Positions 16,441 to 25,704 of a stretch of 64,000 bases of DNA are shown here, piece after piece; the first letter of the stretch is position 1, and every line of letters starts with the position of its first letter. A program made the position numbers and the translations under genes. Below the pieces are notes generated by a model that ran no database searches, had not been told where the DNA came from, and saw nothing but the letters and a program-made list of their open reading frames with translations. The DNA is from Novosphingobium sp. SG919 (lineage in GTDB: Bacteria; Pseudomonadota; Alphaproteobacteria; Sphingomonadales; Sphingomonadaceae): contig NZ_JABCNG010000001.1 of assembly GCF_012932495.1 (NCBI RefSeq), positions 930,001 to 994,000 on the forward strand. Direction: 5' to 3'.

Positions 16441-18345
16441 ATGTGCGGCATTGCGGGGATTTTTCACACCCAGGGGATGAAGCCGGTCGATCCGGTGCGC
16501 TTGCGCGCCATGGGCGACGTGATCGCGCATCGCGGCCCCGATGGCGATGGGGTGTGGACCGCGCCCGGCGTGGGCCTGGGCCACCGCCGCCTGTCGATCA
16601 TCGACCTGGCCGGATCGCCCCAGCCCATGGCCAGTGCCGATGGCGCGGCCATGCTCGTGTTCAATGGCGAGATCTATAACTACCAGGACTTGCGCCGCGA
16701 ACTGGTCGCGCTCGGCGCGCGGTTCCGCACCGACGGCGACAGCGAAGTGATCCTGGCCGCCTGGCAGCATTGGGGCGTGGACTGCCTGGCGCGGTTCAAC
16801 GGCATGTTTGCCTTTGCCCTTTACGACTTGCGCGCACGCACCCTGCTGCTGGCCCGCGACCGGTTGGGGGTGAAGCCGCTGCACATGGCCACGCTTGCTG
16901 ACGGCAGCGTGATCTTCGGATCGGAACTCAAGCAGTTGCTTGCCCATCCCATGCTGCGCCGCACGCTCGATCCGCTGGCGGTGGAAGACTATCTGGCCTG
17001 GGGCTTCGTGCCCGATAGCCGCTCGATCCTGGGCGGGGTGGAGAAACTGCCAGCGGGGCATTATCGCCTGCTGCGCCACGATGCCCCGCCACCGGCACCG
17101 GTGCAGTGGTGGGACGTGTCGTTTGCCGAGCGTGACCGCGCCAGCGAAAAGGACCTGGAAGCGCACCTGCTGCACCGCCTGCGCAAGGCGGTCACGTCGC
17201 GCATGGCGGCCGATGTGCCGCTGGGCGCATTCCTGTCGGGTGGGGTGGACAGTTCCACCGTGGTGGCGCTGATGGCCGAGGCGAGCCGCGACCCGGTCAA
17301 GACATGCGCGATCGGGTTTGACGTGGCCGCGCTCGATGAAACCAGCTGGGCGGGCGCGGTGGCGCAGCGCTTTGCCACGCAGCATCATGCGCGTACGGTT
17401 TCTGCCGACGATTTCCAACTCGTTGACCGGCTGGTCGCGATGTTTGACGAGCCCTTTGCCGATGCTTCGGCGCTGCCCACCTTCCGGGTGTGCGAACTGG
17501 CGCGCAGCCATGTGACGGTGGCGCTGTCGGGCGATGGCGCGGACGAGGCCTTTGCCGGCTATCGCCGCCAGGTGTTCCATCATCGCGAAGAGCAGGCGCG
17601 CGCGCTTTTGCCCGCCGGCCTGCGCCGCCCGGTGTTCGGCGCGCTGGGCCGGCTCTATCCCAAGGCGGACTGGGCGCCGCGCCCGCTGCGCGCCAAGGCC
17701 ACGTTCCAGAGCCTGGCTCAGGATGGCGAGGTGGGCTATGCCCGCGCTCTGGCGGTGACCGCGCCCGAGGCGCGTGCGGCGCTCTATTCCCCCGAATTTG
17801 CGCGGCTGCGCGGCGATTACCGCGCCGAGGAGCCGCTGGTGGCGCTGATGCGCGGCGCCCCGGCGCAAAGCGGGCTGGACCGCGCGCAATATGCCGATCT
17901 CAAGTTCATGCTGCCCGGCGACATCCTGACCAAGGTGGACCGCACGAGCATGGCCGTGAGCCTGGAAGCGCGCGAGCCGTTGCTTGACCACCGCCTGATC
18001 GAATTCGCCGCGCGCCTGCCCGAAACCATGCGGGTGCATGGAGCCACCGGCAAATGGCTGATGAAGCAGACCATGCGCCGCTACTTGCCCGACGATGTGC
18101 TGTTCCGGCCCAAGATGGGCTTCGTCACCCCGATCGCGGCCTGGCTGCGCGGGCCATTGGCGAGCGCGGCACGCGGCGTTGCCCACGGTGGCGCGCTGGC
18201 GCGCACGGGCTGGTTCGATGCGCAACGCATGGCCGCCCTGGCCGAATCGCATATTGCCGGAAGGGCCGACAACAGCCGCGTCCTGTGGCAGTTGCTGATG
18301 CTCGATCGCAGCCTGGCCCGGCTGGATAGCTCTTTGGCACCATAG
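16441..18345 (+). CDS. XrtA/PEP-CTERM system amidotransferase (asparagine synthetase B-like)
   Basis: This is a 634-residue AsnB-type enzyme. The N-terminal class-II glutamine amidotransferase domain starts directly at MCGIAGIF with nucleophile Cys2, and contains HRRLSIIDLAGS and the VFNGEIYN motif. The synthetase domain has the ATP pyrophosphatase loop FLSGGVDSSTV (about 262-272) and SGDGADEAFAGYRRQ. In XrtA loci it is thought to amidate a sugar acid or other carboxyl group of the polysaccharide rather than to make asparagine; that is inference from context. It lies 18 bp after xrtA and appears to be the last gene of the rightward operon. No obvious terminator follows. Confidence 0.92.
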   Translation: MCGIAGIFHTQGMKPVDPVRLRAMGDVIAHRGPDGDGVWTAPGVGLGHRRLSIIDLAGSPQPMASADGAAMLVFNGEIYNYQDLRRELVALGARFRTDGDSEVILAAWQHWGVDCLARFNGMFAFALYDLRARTLLLARDRLGVKPLHMATLADGSVIFGSELKQLLAHPMLRRTLDPLAVEDYLAWGFVPDSRSILGGVEKLPAGHYRLLRHDAPPPAPVQWWDVSFAERDRASEKDLEAHLLHRLRKAVTSRMAADVPLGAFLSGGVDSSTVVALMAEASRDPVKTCAIGFDVAALDETSWAGAVAQRFATQHHARTVSADDFQLVDRLVAMFDEPFADASALPTFRVCELARSHVTVALSGDGADEAFAGYRRQVFHHREEQARALLPAGLRRPVFGALGRLYPKADWAPRPLRAKATFQSLAQDGEVGYARALAVTAPEARAALYSPEFARLRGDYRAEEPLVALMRGAPAQSGLDRAQYADLKFMLPGDILTKVDRTSMAVSLEAREPLLDHRLIEFAARLPETMRVHGATGKWLMKQTMRRYLPDDVLFRPKMGFVTPIAAWLRGPLASAARGVAHGGALARTGWFDAQRMAALAESHIAGRADNSRVLWQLLMLDRSLARLDSSLAP

Positions 18346-18454
18346 CCTTACCCCGGGCCTAGGGCCTTGCGCGTTACCACCGATGGTAAACGGTAAGGTG
18401 ATCTAAACCATTTCGGACTAGCTCAGTTAGGTAACCCAACTGCGCCGATGGTCC

Positions 18455-20713
18455 ATGCGAAACTTTCTGCGATCCCCGATCGGAATATCGCTGCTGCTGA
18501 GCCTGGCGCTTTGGCTGCCCCTTTTGGGCATCACGGACATTCCCCGCCACGTATATTGGAACACTGCCTTTCACTTCGTGACGCGGCCTGCGCCCTCTTC
18601 GGTAGTGGTCGTTTCCGTGGATGGGATGCCCGAACTCGACACCGCTACCGAAGCCCGCGTGCTCGAAGGCGTGCGGCGGCAGATGCCGATGCAGGTGTTC
18701 GTCGATCTGCGCATCCCCTACGGGCTCGACGCCGACGGTGACAGGCAACTGAAATCGATCATCGATAGCTATGGTACCGACATCGCGTTCGTCGCGCGTG
18801 CAAGCGAGGCGAACCGCAAGGACAAGGGCGCCTTCACGTTTCCGGCGCCCGAGATTGCCGGCACGCATCCGATCTACGTGTCTTCGTGGAACGACAATTT
18901 CATCCACGCCGCCGTGTCCGCACCTTACGCCGTGGAAATCGGCGGCAGGTCGTATCCTGCATTGTCCGCAGCGCTGGCGGGTGTGAAGTCTGTGCCGGAC
19001 GGCACGTTTTATCCCGATTTCACGGTCGATCCCAGCACCATCAAGCAGATCAGCGCGCGCACGCTGCTGGAACATTCCTATACCGCGGGCCTGCTGTCAG
19101 GGCGGACGGTTATCATCACGGCATCGAACGGCATCGCGCCCATGCGATACCTTGGCCACGGTATCAAGCCGCCCGTCTCGCTGGACATCGCCGGCGCGGA
19201 AGGGCTGAAGCGGCCGCTGAACGCCGATCTCTCGTTCTTGCCCTTGCTGATGCTGGCGGTGGGAACCGTGCTCTTGGCCAGGCGCATGCAACGCCGTGCT
19301 GCTAAGAATGCTGCTTACGTCGCCTTGATGGTGATCCTGATCTTCTTGCCGATCACCATTCGGTTCATCGGTCTCGTGATCCATCCCGATGTCGCGCTGA
19401 CATTCATGGGCATATATGGAGCCATCCGGCTCTGGCAGCGACGAACGCGGCGGATCCAGCACACCAGCACGTCGGGCCTTCCCAACTTCCTTGCACTGTC
19501 GTCTCATCCAATCGACGTCGGCCGCGATGTAATCGTCGCGGTTGTCGCACGCTACGAGGAAATTCTCGCGACGTTGCCGCGCGACCTTCATGGCGAATGC
19601 GCCAACCAAATTGCACGTCGGCTGTCGGTTGGGTCAGGGGCTGGGCAAATCTTTCACGGCGACGGCGGCCATTTCGCCTGGGCGGAAGAGGCACGGCCGA
19701 TCGATGTGCAATTGAGCCACCTGGAAGGTTTGCGCGCGCTGTTTTCGGCGCCATTGCAAATCGGCACGCACACGTTTGATACCAACATTCACTTCGGGTT
19801 GGACCGCAACGAAGGCTTGGACGCGTTGACGCGCGTGAATTCGGCCCTCGCGAGCGCGAACGATGCGTTGAGCAACGGGCGACCCGTGGAGGTTTTCGAG
19901 GCGCATCGACTCGCTGAAGCGCCATGGGAGCTTTCGCTGCACGCGCGCATCGACGAAGGCCTGCGCAATGGCGACATCTGGCTGGCGTTCCAGCCGCAGT
20001 GGGATTACCGCACCGGGCGCGTCTCGGGCGCGGAAGCCCTGATCCGTTGGAATCACCCGACGCGCGGGTTCATCGCACCGGATGCTTTTATCCTGCAGGC
20101 AGAGCGGGCAGGACGGATCGACGCGCTGACGTATTGGGTGCTTGAAGAGGCCATTACGGCGGCGCAGGCCGTGAATGCCCTTGGGCCGCGTTTCCAGATG
20201 AGCATCAACCTTTCGGGCCAAATGGTCGACAAGCCTGATCTGGTCGGAAACTTTCGTGAGATCGTGACCCGGCGCGGTATCAATCCCAGTCTGCTGACCA
20301 TCGAGATCACCGAGACGTCAGGCATGAACAATCGCGCTGATGCCGTCCGCAACCTCTCGCGCCTTCGCGACCTGGGTTTCCGCCTGTCGATTGACGACTT
20401 CGGCACGGGTGAGGCGAGTCTTGCCTATCTGGCCGACCTGCCGAGCGATGAGTTGAAGATCGATCGGCGTTTTGTTTCGCGCTTGCTGACCAGTGACCGT
20501 GACCGGGCGATTATCACCAGCACCATTGGTCTTGCGCATGCTCTCGGGCAGGCGGTGGTGGCCGAAGGGATTGAGGACGAGGCGACGTTCCAATTGCTCG
20601 CCGCCTTGGGATGCGACCATGCGCAGGGGTATTACCTGAGCAAGCCCCAGCCTTTCGACATCATGTTTCGCGACTACCAGGCGCGCATGCAGCCGCAGAG
20701 CAAGGCTGTCTGA
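18455..20713 (+). CDS. CHASE2-GGDEF(degenerate)-EAL membrane signalling protein
   Basis: This 752-residue putative c-di-GMP phosphodiesterase has an N-terminal membrane helix (about 11-27), a CHASE2 extracellular sensor region (to about 250), then three further membrane helices (about 255-330). The GGDEF-like region (about 345-475) is degenerate: the signature is replaced by HGDGGHFAW near residue 400, so cyclase activity is unlikely. The EAL domain (about 490-745) keeps GAEALIRWNHP, IEITETSG, DDFGTGEASLAYL, ELKIDRRFV and VVAEGIED, which supports catalytic activity. It starts 109 bp after the exopolysaccharide operon. Because c-di-GMP commonly controls exopolysaccharide synthesis it is a good candidate regulator of that locus, but no direct link is visible. 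Confidence 0.93.
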   Translation: MRNFLRSPIGISLLLSLALWLPLLGITDIPRHVYWNTAFHFVTRPAPSSVVVVSVDGMPELDTATEARVLEGVRRQMPMQVFVDLRIPYGLDADGDRQLKSIIDSYGTDIAFVARASEANRKDKGAFTFPAPEIAGTHPIYVSSWNDNFIHAAVSAPYAVEIGGRSYPALSAALAGVKSVPDGTFYPDFTVDPSTIKQISARTLLEHSYTAGLLSGRTVIITASNGIAPMRYLGHGIKPPVSLDIAGAEGLKRPLNADLSFLPLLMLAVGTVLLARRMQRRAAKNAAYVALMVILIFLPITIRFIGLVIHPDVALTFMGIYGAIRLWQRRTRRIQHTSTSGLPNFLALSSHPIDVGRDVIVAVVARYEEILATLPRDLHGECANQIARRLSVGSGAGQIFHGDGGHFAWAEEARPIDVQLSHLEGLRALFSAPLQIGTHTFDTNIHFGLDRNEGLDALTRVNSALASANDALSNGRPVEVFEAHRLAEAPWELSLHARIDEGLRNGDIWLAFQPQWDYRTGRVSGAEALIRWNHPTRGFIAPDAFILQAERAGRIDALTYWVLEEAITAAQAVNALGPRFQMSINLSGQMVDKPDLVGNFREIVTRRGINPSLLTIEITETSGMNNRADAVRNLSRLRDLGFRLSIDDFGTGEASLAYLADLPSDELKIDRRFVSRLLTSDRDRAIITSTIGLAHALGQAVVAEGIEDEATFQLLAALGCDHAQGYYLSKPQPFDIMFRDYQARMQPQSKAV

Positions 20714-20925
20714 TTTAACAATCTGAGCCGAATTGGTGAGCGCAGGCCGCCTTGAGCTGGCTGCGTTTCGTTGCGCTGCGTCAAATTTCCCTATGTTTAT
20801 ATACGGTTGGTTGTTCTGAAATGGGACAGGTGTCCCTTCGGGAGGCGAATTTGCAATTGTTTACTTCTTGTTAACCAAGGAACTTAGTGATATCTCGAGG
20901 CCTCTAACCGTGGATGGAGGTTCTC

Positions 20926-20952
20926 ATGCTGCTTCGCCTGCTGTTCGGCTAA
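20926..20952 (+). CDS. Candidate 8-residue micro-ORF (MLLRLLFG)
   Basis: A GGAGG at 20916-20920 lies 5 nt before an ATG that opens an 8-codon frame rich in leucine, ending in TAA. An upstream in-frame ATG at 20914 would give 12 residues. The ribosome-binding site is better than for many real genes nearby, and a terminator follows about 80 bp downstream. It could be a leader peptide or part of a small RNA; a chance match is also possible at this length. Confidence 0.25.
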   Translation: MLLRLLFG

Positions 20953-21032
20953 TGCCGATACGGGAACTCGCTGTAGCGTAGGCATTTTTTAAATGTTGTG
21001 CGTATCAGGTCAGTAAAGCCCTTTAAAAAGCA

Positions 21033-21061
21033 AAAGCCCGCGATGAATAATCGCGGGCTTT
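21033..21061. terminator. Intrinsic terminator, probably bidirectional
   Basis: A perfect 11-bp stem (AAAGCCCGCGA at 21033-21043 with TCGCGGGCTTT at 21051-21061) has a 7-nt loop. On the plus strand it is followed by CGTCTTTAT, and on the minus strand by TGCTTTTTAAA. It lies 38 bp beyond the zapE stop on the minus strand and downstream of the EAL gene and micro-ORF on the plus strand, so it can serve both directions. Confidence 0.85.
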
Positions 21062-21099
21062 CGTCTTTATAATGACTTTAAGTTTTATTGGATTATGGC

Positions 21100-22218
21100 T
21101 CACTCATTGCCGTGTCCGAGCGCCAGATAGTCTTGGCTTTGCATTTCCATCAGTCGACTCACGGTGCGCTCGAACTCGAATCGGCCGTCGCCCGATTCGT
21201 AAAGGTTAACGGGTTCGGCATCGGCCGTGGCGATCAGCTTGACCTTGTGTTCGTAGAGCGCGTCGATGAGGGTGACGAAGCGGGCGGCTTCGTTGCGCTG
21301 TTCCGGGCCGAGTTGCGGAATGCCGACGATGATCACGGTGTGATAGGCGTGGGCGATCGCGAGGTAATCCGAGGCACCGCGCGGCTGGGCGCAAAGGCGC
21401 TTGAAGCTGAACACGCCAACGCCCTTGAGGCTTTTGGGCACGTGCAGCGTGCGTCCTCCGCCCACGTCGAGTTCTGCGCTCGGCACGTTGGCGCTGTCTT
21501 CGGGGGCAAAGTCGGTCATGCGGAAGAACGCTTCGCGTACGGCTTCGGTCGCGGCCGGGCCATTGGGCACGTGCCAGGTGCCCACGCCCTGCAGGCGTTC
21601 GAGCCGGTAATCGACCGGCCCGTTGAGCGCCAGCACGTCGAGCCGGCTTTCGACCAGCGCGATGAACGGCAGGAAATGCTCGCGGTTTAGGCCGTTCTTG
21701 TAGAGTTCCGACGGCGCGCGGTTGCTGGTGGTGACCACCACCACGCCATGTTCCACGATCAGCGCGGTGAACAGCCGGCTCATGATCATCGCATCGGCGC
21801 TGTTGTTGACGACCATTTCGTCAAAGCACAGCACCCGGCATTCGGCGGCGATACCGGCCGCCACCGGCACGATCGGATCGCCGCTCTCGCTCTTGCGCGC
21901 TTCGCGCAGGCGGGCGTGCACATCCAGCATGAAGGCATGGAAATGGGCGCGCCGCTTGGCCGACACGGCGAGATTGTCGTGGAACAGGTCCATCAACATG
22001 GATTTGCCGCGCCCGACGCCGCCCCACATGTAGAGCCCGCGGGGCGGAGGCGGAGCCTTGTTGCCGAGCAGGCGGCCAAAAAGACCCGGCGCGGGCGGGG
22101 GGCTTTCCAGTTCCTGCTGCAGCCGGTCGAGCCGGGTGGCGGCCGCGGCCTGTTCGGGATCGGGGCGCAGTTCGCCCGAGGCGACGAGTCGCGCATAGCG
22201 CTGGGTGATGCGAGTCAT
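21100..22218 (-). CDS. zapE: Cell division protein ZapE / AFG1-like ATPase
   Basis: This is a 372-residue AFG1/ZapE-family AAA ATPase. Walker A is MWGGVGRGKSMLMD (about 64-77), Walker B is VLCFDEMVVNN, and sensor regions follow in VVVVTTSNRAPSELYKNGLNR. The C-terminal RFVTLIDALYEHKVKL segment is typical. In E. coli ZapE destabilises FtsZ rings; mitochondrial AFG1 acts on respiratory proteins. ATG 22218 (MTRITQRY) is preferred because it aligns with the family N-terminus; the longer frame reads back into the terminator behind sdhB. It lies downstream of sdhB with a terminator between, so it is probably expressed partly from its own promoter or by read-through. Confidence 0.93.
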   Translation of the reverse strand: MTRITQRYARLVASGELRPDPEQAAAATRLDRLQQELESPPPAPGLFGRLLGNKAPPPPRGLYMWGGVGRGKSMLMDLFHDNLAVSAKRRAHFHAFMLDVHARLREARKSESGDPIVPVAAGIAAECRVLCFDEMVVNNSADAMIMSRLFTALIVEHGVVVVTTSNRAPSELYKNGLNREHFLPFIALVESRLDVLALNGPVDYRLERLQGVGTWHVPNGPAATEAVREAFFRMTDFAPEDSANVPSAELDVGGGRTLHVPKSLKGVGVFSFKRLCAQPRGASDYLAIAHAYHTVIIVGIPQLGPEQRNEAARFVTLIDALYEHKVKLIATADAEPVNLYESGDGRFEFERTVSRLMEMQSQDYLALGHGNE

Positions 22219-22246
22219 GAAAAAGGAACGGGCCCCTGGAAAAGCA

Positions 22247-22278
22247 GAACGCCGGCCGGAAGGGACCGGCCGGCGTTC
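22247..22278 (-). terminator. Intrinsic terminator downstream of sdhB
   Basis: A perfect 13-bp GC-rich stem (22247-22259 with 22266-22278, 6-nt loop) lies 35 bp past the sdhB stop on the minus strand. Reading leftward it is followed by TGCTTTTCC, a modest U tract. It sits only 29 bp before the zapE start, so it could also attenuate read-through into zapE. Confidence 0.75.
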
Positions 22279-22312
22279 GGGATAACGCGAGAAGGAAAGC
22301 CGGCGCTGCGCG

Positions 22313-23095
22313 TCAGATCGCGCGTTCGGCCTGCATCTTCTTGATTTCGGCAATGGCGCGCGCCGGCGAAAGACCCTTGGGGCACACGTTGGCGCAGTTC
22401 ATGATGGTGTGGCAGCGATAGAGGCGGAAGGGATCTTCCAGCTCGTCGAGACGCTCGCCGGTCATCTCGTCGCGGCTGTCGGCCAGCCAGCGGTAGGCCT
22501 GGAGCAGGATCGCCGGGCCAAGGAACTTGTCGGAATTCCACCAATAGCTCGGGCACGAGGTGGAGCAGCACGCGCACAGGATGCACTCATAGAGGCCATC
22601 GAGCTTTTCACGCTGTTCCGGGCTCTGCAGGCGTTCCTTGCCCGAAGGCGTGGGCGAGACGGTTTGCAGCCAGGGGCGGATCGACGCGTACTGCGCGTAG
22701 AAATGGGTGAAATCGGGAACCAGGTCCTTGATCACCTGCATGTGCGGCAGCGGGGTGATGCGGATTTCGCCCTTGAGATCCTCGATCGCGGTGGTGCAGG
22801 CCAGGCCGTTGCGGCCATTCATGTTCATCGCACAGGAACCGCAGATGCCTTCGCGGCACGAGCGGCGGAACGTGAGCGTCGGGTCCTGCTCGCCCTTCAT
22901 CTTGATCAGCGCGTCGAGCACCATCGGGCCGCACTGTTCGAGATCGATCTCGAACGTGTCGTAGCGGGGGTTCTCGCCGCTGTCCGGATCATAGCGATAG
23001 ACCTTGAACTTCTTGATCTTGCCGTTGGTGGCGGCGGCGTGATGGCGCGCCTTGCCGGTGATCGTGGAGTTCTTGGGGAGCGTGAAAGTCGCCAT
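22313..23095 (-). CDS. sdhB: Succinate dehydrogenase iron-sulfur subunit
   Basis: This 260-residue subunit of complex II carries electrons from the flavoprotein to quinone at the inner membrane. The N-terminal [2Fe-2S] domain shows [16 protein letters not shown] plus a later Cys in NGLACTT. The C-terminal ferredoxin domain shows [17 protein letters not shown] and [15 protein letters not shown] for the [4Fe-4S] and [3Fe-4S] clusters. The length is normal. The gene lies alone: the bases upstream lead to a divergent peptidase instead of sdhA, so sdhCDA must be elsewhere. zapE follows after a terminator, an order also seen in other alphaproteobacteria. Confidence 0.97.
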   Translation of the reverse strand: MATFTLPKNSTITGKARHHAAATNGKIKKFKVYRYDPDSGENPRYDTFEIDLEQCGPMVLDALIKMKGEQDPTLTFRRSCREGICGSCAMNMNGRNGLACTTAIEDLKGEIRITPLPHMQVIKDLVPDFTHFYAQYASIRPWLQTVSPTPSGKERLQSPEQREKLDGLYECILCACCSTSCPSYWWNSDKFLGPAILLQAYRWLADSRDEMTGERLDELEDPFRLYRCHTIMNCANVCPKGLSPARAIAEIKKMQAERAI

Positions 23096-23391
23096 AAAAC
23101 CGGGTCCTGCTGCACTGGGCCGCTGGCCGGCAAGGCCAGATCGGCTTCAACGAGTCGTCCTTAGCGCAAACGCAGCATGGGGCAAGGGGGGAGTGGGGCG
23201 CTTGCCCCATGGTATGCCCGAAACCGTTGGCCTCGCTCGCTGGCGGGGCATGTTGCCAGTGCGAAAAATTCCCGGGCGTGGCGGGTGGCGCGATAAATCC
23301 CATCCAGGATGGTGACAATTGGACGGTGGGAGGCTGGATTATCGCCCTGATTGTGCAATAGCTTGAAATAGTGGGCTATATAGGGGGACAG
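23096..23391. other. Divergent intergenic region between sdhB and the S9 peptidase
   Basis: These 296 bp should hold both divergent promoters. The one clear structure is an inverted repeat, CATGGGGCAAG (23176-23186) with CTTGCCCCATG (23201-23211), loop 14 nt, about 80 bp upstream of sdhB. It could be an operator or a leader hairpin. An AT-rich patch (23330-23385) precedes the peptidase and probably includes its promoter. I see no gene here. Confidence 0.45.
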
Positions 23392-25422
23392 ATGCGGTAC
23401 GAGCAGGCGCGCGTTGGGGTAATCGGCGTGTGGGCATGGGGTTGTGGCCTGGCGGCATTGCTGGCGACGCCGGCCTTTGCGGAAACGGGTGCGTCACCGC
23501 AGGGGGCACCGCCGGCCGCCGCGTCTGCCGCCGCTGCCGCTTCGACGCCCAGCGCAACCGTGCCCGACGCCGATGCCTTTGCCCGGATTCCCTTCTTCGC
23601 CGATGGCGCGCTTTCGCCCGACGGGCAGCGGATTGCCGGCAAATTCGGCGTGGGCGGGATGCAGGTGATCGGCGTGCGCAGCCTGTTCGATCCCAAGGAA
23701 AAGCCGGTGCAACTGGCCGTACCCGACATGACCGAGGCGGACTGGGTGCAATGGGTCGGCAACGATTATCTGCTGGTCAAGCTGCGCGCGCTGGTGCCGC
23801 TGGGCCAGGGCGATCGCGGCTATGTCTCCCGACTGATTGCGGTGGAGCGTGCCACTGGCAAAGTGACGCGCATCCTGTGGTCGCTCAACGGGCAGAATAC
23901 CGCCTCGGTGATCTGGACAGCGCACGACGGCACCCCCGAAATCCTGGTTTCGGCGCAGCACTCGATGTATCTGGACGAAGGTTTTTTCCCCACTGTCCAC
24001 CGTGTGAACCTGGCCAACGGGCGCGATCGCATCGTGCAGAACTGGCGCGCCGGGGTGGTGGAGTGGCAGGCCGACGGCAACGGCGTGGTGCGCAGCGGCG
24101 TTTCCTTCACCCAATCGGGCCGCCAAGCGCAGTTGGTCTATCGCGGCGCCGATCCGGCCCAGGCGCTCCGCACGATCGACCGCGCCAGTTCGCGCGCCCA
24201 TGAATCGCTGATTGACCCGATCGTGTTCCTGCCAGGCGGCGACAATGCAGTGGCCGTGTTTACCGGTGACGATGGCCGCGACCGGCTGTTCGAAGTCAAC
24301 ATGCTGACCCAGCAGACCGGGCGGATGCTGTTCGAAGCGCCGGCGGGGACCGAGATCGACCACACGGTGCTTTCCACCGATCGCACCGCCGTGCTGGGCG
24401 TGGCCACCACCGATGCGCCGGGCCGCGTCCACTGGCTCGATCCCGAGATGGCGGAAATCCAGGGCGCGTTCGACAAATCCGTGGCGGCGCAGGGCGTGAG
24501 CGCGGAAATATCCAGCCTCAACGCCGACCGCAGCGCCATGCTGCTCACGCTTGCCCGGCCCGAAAGCCCGGGCGGGCTCTATTACTTCAGCCTCAATTCG
24601 GGCCAGATGCAGCGCATCGCGGTGTTCAACGATGCGCTCAAGCAGGTGCCGCTCTCCCCGGTCAAGACCATGCGCTACAAGGCGCGTGACGGGCTGGAGA
24701 TCGAGGCCGTGGTGACGGTGCCCAAGGGGCACGAGGCGCACAAGTTGCCCGTGGTCATGCTGCCCCACGGCGGGCCCTGGGCGCAGGACGTGGCCAGTTG
24801 GGACTATCTGGCGCAATATATCGCCAGCCGCGGCTACTTGGTGATCCAGCCTAATTTCCGCGGTTCCACCGGCTATGGCGTGGGTTTCTTGCGCAAGGGC
24901 GAAGGGCAGATGGGCCTGGCTATGCAGGACGATATCACCGATGGCCTGGCCTGGGCGGTGGCCCAGGGCATGGCGGACCCCAAGCGGGCGTGTATCGTGG
25001 GCGCATCCTATGGCGGCTATGCCACGATGTGGGGCCTGGCCAAGGACCCGGACCTCTACCGCTGCGGCATCTCGATTTCCGGCGTGGCCAGCCTGCGCCG
25101 CGAAGTGAACGATTTCGGCGGCTATTACATGCAGGGCAAATACAGCGACGACTGGAAAGCGATGACGCCCGATTTCCCCGCCGTCTCACCGCTGAACGCG
25201 GTGGACAGGATCAAGGCGCCGCTGCTGCTGATCCACGGCCGCAAGGACGTGACCGTGGCTGCCTCGCAATCGGACTCCATGGCCAGCCGCATGCGCGCAG
25301 CCGGCAAGACGGTGGATTATGTCAGCCTGCCCAAGGCCGACCACTATTTCACCCGCGCCGAAGACCGCAAGGCGATGCTGGACGCGATCGGGGCATGGCT
25401 GGCGAAGTATAATCCTTCTTGA
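23392..25422 (+). CDS. Secreted S9-family peptidase (prolyl oligopeptidase / acylaminoacyl-peptidase type)
   Basis: This is a 676-residue serine peptidase. A signal peptide (about residues 1-30, with GVIGVWAWGCGLAALLATPAFA) is followed by an Ala/Ser-rich linker, a beta-propeller-like N-terminal region (about 60-410) and a C-terminal alpha/beta hydrolase domain. The nucleophile is in GASYGGYATMW (Ser near 539), the Asp in LIHGRKDVTV and the His in KADHYFTRAED. ATG 23392 is chosen over GTG 23371 because AGGGGG (23382-23387) lies 4 nt before it. It probably degrades peptides in the periplasm. It is monocistronic, and no clear terminator follows before the urcA upstream region. Confidence 0.93.
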   Translation: MRYEQARVGVIGVWAWGCGLAALLATPAFAETGASPQGAPPAAASAAAAASTPSATVPDADAFARIPFFADGALSPDGQRIAGKFGVGGMQVIGVRSLFDPKEKPVQLAVPDMTEADWVQWVGNDYLLVKLRALVPLGQGDRGYVSRLIAVERATGKVTRILWSLNGQNTASVIWTAHDGTPEILVSAQHSMYLDEGFFPTVHRVNLANGRDRIVQNWRAGVVEWQADGNGVVRSGVSFTQSGRQAQLVYRGADPAQALRTIDRASSRAHESLIDPIVFLPGGDNAVAVFTGDDGRDRLFEVNMLTQQTGRMLFEAPAGTEIDHTVLSTDRTAVLGVATTDAPGRVHWLDPEMAEIQGAFDKSVAAQGVSAEISSLNADRSAMLLTLARPESPGGLYYFSLNSGQMQRIAVFNDALKQVPLSPVKTMRYKARDGLEIEAVVTVPKGHEAHKLPVVMLPHGGPWAQDVASWDYLAQYIASRGYLVIQPNFRGSTGYGVGFLRKGEGQMGLAMQDDITDGLAWAVAQGMADPKRACIVGASYGGYATMWGLAKDPDLYRCGISISGVASLRREVNDFGGYYMQGKYSDDWKAMTPDFPAVSPLNAVDRIKAPLLLIHGRKDVTVAASQSDSMASRMRAAGKTVDYVSLPKADHYFTRAEDRKAMLDAIGAWLAKYNPS

Positions 25423-25608
25423 GGATGCGCTTGGGCTCTTGTCCCCGATGGCCGCTGACGAACGTCGCCGCCCAGCCGCCTAGGCTGCGGCGCAGCGATT
25501 GGTTCGCATTCGATCCAAACATTGCGCGCGACCGTCGCCGTATTTGATCACACTGCGGCGGACGGGGCGGCAGCGGGAGCCGTCGGCACAGCCAACAAAA
25601 AAATGCAG

Positions 25609-25653
25609 GCGTGACGGCCGTCACGCGTAGGCGGGGCGCGGCCCCGGTAGTCA
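25609..25653 (+). promoter_or_regulatory. Predicted operator and promoter region of the first urcA gene
   Basis: An 18-bp perfect palindrome, GCGTGACGGCCGTCACGC, lies at 25609-25626. A TAGTCA block (25648-25653) begins 22 bp after its end, followed by a segment (25654-25704) nearly identical to the one before the second urcA gene. The palindrome and its spacing to TAGTCA are the same in both copies. This fits an activator site just upstream of a promoter whose -10 element is near TAGTCA. In Caulobacter urcA responds to uranium through the UzcRS two-component system; whether this palindrome is such a site is untested. Confidence 0.6.
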
Positions 25654-25704
25654 ATCCCTTGTCAGGCACGAACGCCTGGACAGACTTTCATAGGGGGAAT
25701 GACC

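Larger units (their letters stand above)
20714..21099. other. 386-bp gap: candidate micro-ORF/small-RNA region and bidirectional terminator
   Basis: No conventional gene is visible. The stretch is richer in A/T than its neighbours and contains GGGACA-GG-TGTCCC (around 20823-20836), a GTTAACC block, a palindromic GAGGCCTC, a micro-ORF with a good ribosome-binding site (20926-20952) and a strong hairpin terminator (21033-21061). The layout (AT-rich promoter-like stretch, short ORF, terminator) would fit a small RNA or leader-peptide gene of about 150-250 nt. Confidence 0.4.
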
